Below, in pieces: positions 12,796 to 13,644 of a stretch of DNA of 13,644 nucleotides. How positions within the stretch are numbered: the stretch's first letter is position 1; each line of letters starts with the position of its first letter. The notes under the pieces are model-generated. The model made no database searches. It had not been told where the DNA came from and worked only from the letters and a program-made list of their open reading frames with translations. This stretch comes from Sphingobacteriales bacterium. Its GTDB lineage: Bacteria > Bacteroidota > Bacteroidia > Chitinophagales > Chitinophagaceae. The stretch lies in assembly GCA_024640385.1 (NCBI GenBank), contig JAHEFC010000060.1, positions 1 through 13,644 of the forward strand, given 5' to 3'. The position numbers and the translations under genes were made by a program.

Positions 12796-13644
12796 ATGAG
12801 TTTCGATATTAACGCGATCATTCGCCCCAACATACGCAACCTGGTTCCTTATTCTTCGGCAAGAGATGAATTTAAGGGAGAAGCCAGTGTTTATCTGGAT
12901 GCCAATGAGAACAGTCTTGGCTCTCCGCTGATCAAATGGTATAACCGTTATCCTGATCCGCTTCAATGGGAAGTAAAGAGGAAATTATCCATGATCAAGG
13001 GGATTGCTCCCGAACAGATCTTCCTGGGGAACGGCAGTGACGAAGCGATCGATTTGCTGTATCGTGCGTTTTGTGAGCCCGGGATCGATAATGTGGTGAT
13101 CTGTCCTCCAACCTATGGGATGTATGAAGTCAGTGCGAACATCAATAACATCAGGCTGAAAAAAGTTCCCCTTACGCCGGCGTTCCAGCTGGACCTGGAA
13201 GCCATAGAAGATGCTATCGATCCCCACACCCGGATCATCTGGCTCTGTTCGCCCAATAATCCTACCGGGAATTCTCTGAACAGGGGAGATGTTGAGATCA
13301 TCCTGAATAATTTCGATGGCCTGGTTGTGATCGATGAAGCCTATATCAATTTTTCCAGGCAGAGGTCATTTATACCAGAACTGGCAGACTATCCTAACCT
13401 GGTTGTGTTACAGACCATGAGCAAGGCATGGGGCCTGGCGGCATTGAGGATAGGTATGGCCTTTGCCAGCAGGGAGATCATTGAAGTGCTGAACCGTATC
13501 AAACCGCCTTACAATATCAGCCAGGCCGCGCAGGAGCTGGTGCTGGAGGCATTGGACAAAGTGGAAGAAGTGAACGATATGATCAGGATACTGGTTGAAG
13601 AGAGAAATCAACTGGCCGAGGAACTTGTAAAACTTCCCCAGGTG
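12796..13644 (+). CDS. hisC: Histidinol-phosphate aminotransferase (3' end cut by window)
   Basis: The first 283 codons run open to the right edge; the family is usually about 345-360 residues, so roughly 60-75 are missing. HisC is a PLP-dependent class II aminotransferase that converts imidazole-acetol phosphate and glutamate to histidinol phosphate. Typical features are NIRNLVPYSSAR (12-23), LDANENSLGSP (34-44), GNGSDEAIDLL (78-88) and SPNNPTG (152-158, including Asn155). They continue with the PLP-contacting VIDEAYINF (178-186; Asp180, Tyr183), the Schiff-base lysine Lys210 in TMSKAWGLAALRIG, and Arg218. The ATG at 12796 lies 12 bp after the hisD stop, and the protein opens in a family-like way from it. 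The order hisG-hisD-hisC is that seen in many Bacteroidota, where hisB usually follows. Confidence 0.96.
   Translation, partial: MSFDINAIIRPNIRNLVPYSSARDEFKGEASVYLDANENSLGSPLIKWYNRYPDPLQWEVKRKLSMIKGIAPEQIFLGNGSDEAIDLLYRAFCEPGIDNVVICPPTYGMYEVSANINNIRLKKVPLTPAFQLDLEAIEDAIDPHTRIIWLCSPNNPTGNSLNRGDVEIILNNFDGLVVIDEAYINFSRQRSFIPELADYPNLVVLQTMSKAWGLAALRIGMAFASREIIEVLNRIKPPYNISQAAQELVLEALDKVEEVNDMIRILVEERNQLAEELVKLPQV

Overview
The window looks like ordinary chromosome of a member of the Bacteroidota, most probably of the Chitinophagaceae/Chitinophagales kind. That placement is an inference from gene content: a lipoprotein-type TamA (TamL), a type IX secretion plug-like protein, a his operon in the order hisG-hisD-hisC, weak or absent Shine-Dalgarno sequences, and a TAnnTTTG -7 promoter element just before the SRP RNA. 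No phage, insertion sequence, CRISPR array, tRNA or rRNA is visible. Genes are tightly packed and no gene-free stretch exceeds about 230 bases.

Left part (1-5448), cell envelope. tamL runs on the minus strand and is cut by the left edge. It is divergent, by only 14 bp, from a SpoU/TrmH-type RNA methyltransferase. That gene converges on a LolC/LolE-like (FtsX-fold) ABC permease, which is in turn divergent, by about 5 bp, from a DUF5103 / type IX secretion plug-like protein. These divergent starts are so close that each promoter must lie inside the neighbouring gene. A good TAnnTTTG match for tamL sits inside the methyltransferase gene.

Middle part (5449-6337). An intergenic region carries an 8-bp-periodic, imperfectly palindromic repeat. 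It is followed by a clear promoter, the small SRP RNA (4.5S, ffs) with its T-run terminator, and then a short-type transaldolase (TalC/FSA family). A Phe at the key active-site position favours transaldolase over fructose-6-phosphate aldolase activity.

Minus-strand cluster (10500 down to 6366). Three genes run in the same direction with 9- and 49-bp gaps: an unrecognised exported protein with a C-terminal membrane anchor, a secreted GH16 beta-glucanase, and a 778-residue protein joining about nine membrane segments to a purple-acid-phosphatase-like metallophosphoesterase domain.

Right part (10501-13644), histidine biosynthesis. hisG (long, feedback-regulated form), hisD and hisC (cut by the right edge) follow a leader that reads as a textbook ribosome-mediated attenuator. 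It has a 16-codon leader peptide with five His codons, a 1:2 hairpin overlapping its stop codon, an antiterminator segment that exactly duplicates the 3' arm of the terminator, and a terminator followed by seven T residues just before hisG. This is the most informative regulatory structure in the window.
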